A model generated the notes under the pieces. The model saw only the letters and a program-made list of their open reading frames with translations, made no database searches and had not been told where the DNA came from. Of a DNA stretch of 14,730 bases, positions 14,452-14,730 are shown in pieces. This stretch comes from a bacterium (lineage in GTDB: Bacteria; UBA9089; UBA9088; JAGUXG01). Positions within the stretch are counted from its first letter, which is position 1. Every line of letters begins with the position of its first letter. The stretch spans positions 1 through 14,730 of the forward strand of contig JASEHO010000027.1 of the NCBI GenBank assembly GCA_030018505.1, in the 5' to 3' direction. The translations under genes were made by a program, and so were the position numbers.

Positions 14452-14469
14452 AAAAATCAGCTGTTTTTT
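14452..14469 (+). terminator. Weak terminator-like palindrome after tRNA-Lys
   Basis: AAAAA-T-CAG-CTG-T-TTTTT lies 14 bases after the tRNA. The A and T runs can pair and the T-run would be the exit signal, but the CAGCTG core leaves almost no loop and the stem is A-T only. It is the best candidate for tRNA termination here, and it is weak. Confidence 0.25.
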
Positions 14470-14711
14470 CGACCAATCGCCTTAAGTTCAGTTGAGACTC
14501 AATATAACCACATCTTTTATCCAAAATAGAAACTGGTCTATTAGATTGATGGAATTACTGCTTACTACTAAATTTATTAGAAAGAGGAGAAATGGAGAAA
14601 CTATAATAAACATCTCCTTTTCCCCTTCTCTTCCCCATTTCTCCTTAAATTACTTGTTTTTCCCCTTTTCCCAACTTTCCCATCTTCCCTTAGTTACACC
14701 CTAATTTCTTC

Positions 14712-14729
14712 AGATGGGTAAAGTGTTAC
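14712..14729 (+). repeat. End-shared 18-mer, right copy
   Basis: AGATGGGTAAAGTGTTAC lies one base from the window end and differs from the left copy only at the two bases before GTTAC's first G. A nearby TAGTTACAC (14691-14699) is an imperfect inverted partner of its GTGTTACT end. It may be the tip of a mobile element or a dispersed repeat continuing beyond the window. Confidence 0.6.
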
Positions 14730-14730
14730 T

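Larger units (their letters stand above)
14438..14730. other. Non-coding, pyrimidine-rich tail of the window
   Basis: No convincing gene is seen in these 293 bases. They hold the weak terminator-like palindrome, an 11-base inverted repeat (AGGAGAAATGG at 14585-14595 and CCATTTCTCCT at 14635-14645, 39 bases apart), a C/T-rich plus strand from about 14610 to 14690, and at the very end a copy of the 18-nt sequence also present at positions 37-54. A 70-codon open frame at 14492-14704 has no protein-like pattern. Confidence 0.6.

Noticed and set aside
14492..14704. A 70-codon plus-strand open frame after the tRNA
   Set aside because: Its composition follows the C/T-rich tract (Ser, Pro, Phe, Leu runs), it has no ribosome site and no domain pattern.

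Overview
This is a bacterial chromosomal segment, A+T-rich by eye. Its genes suggest a Gram-negative-type organism: two O-antigen-ligase-like polymerases, a double heptosyltransferase-like glycosyltransferase and a DUF2723 membrane glycosyltransferase. Standard stop codons are used, and the one tRNA does not encode CCA. The mix of TPR-tailed polymerases, DUF2723, a tandem GT9 fusion, a relic of a secretion-type C-terminal domain and many short palindromic repeats resembles uncultured candidate-phylum bacteria. The sequence alone does not allow a firm phylum assignment. No phage, CRISPR array or intact transposase is present.

Layout from left to right. Positions 92-5043 (minus) hold two overlapping paralogous Wzy_C/O-antigen-ligase-like membrane proteins with C-terminal TPRs. 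Positions 5110-7911 (minus) hold a compact housekeeping run, read right to left: rpsU (bS21), parA/soj, a small protein joining a ParB-like N-terminal motif to a ribbon-helix-helix domain, a glyoxalase-II-like metallo-hydrolase and a XerC/XerD recombinase. Positions 7941-9546 (minus) hold a HIT-family hydrolase and purD. Positions 9634-10231 (minus) hold a vapBC toxin-antitoxin pair. Positions 10305-12110 (minus) hold a DUF2723 protein. Divergently, on the plus strand, are a tandem-GT9 glycosyltransferase (12254-14293) and tRNA-Lys(CUU) (14365-14437). The last 293 bases are non-coding and pyrimidine-rich.

The genes fall into two themes. One is envelope polysaccharide or glycoprotein assembly: the two polymerases/ligases, DUF2723 and the GT9 fusion. 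The other is chromosome maintenance: ParA, its unusual small partner and the Xer recombinase, mixed with translation (bS21, tRNA-Lys) and purine synthesis (PurD).

The most interesting region is the par locus. The gene after parA keeps the Spo0J/ParB-type LGKGxxALF motif, but the rest of ParB is replaced by a ribbon-helix-helix-like domain. Three inverted repeats with a 3-nt centre, built from AAGTT/AACTT, lie in this gene, immediately upstream of parA and upstream of purD. Other notable points are a near-leaderless purD promoter, repeats sitting at stop codons, a decayed sorting-domain remnant upstream of the GT9 gene, and an 18-nt sequence shared by both window ends.
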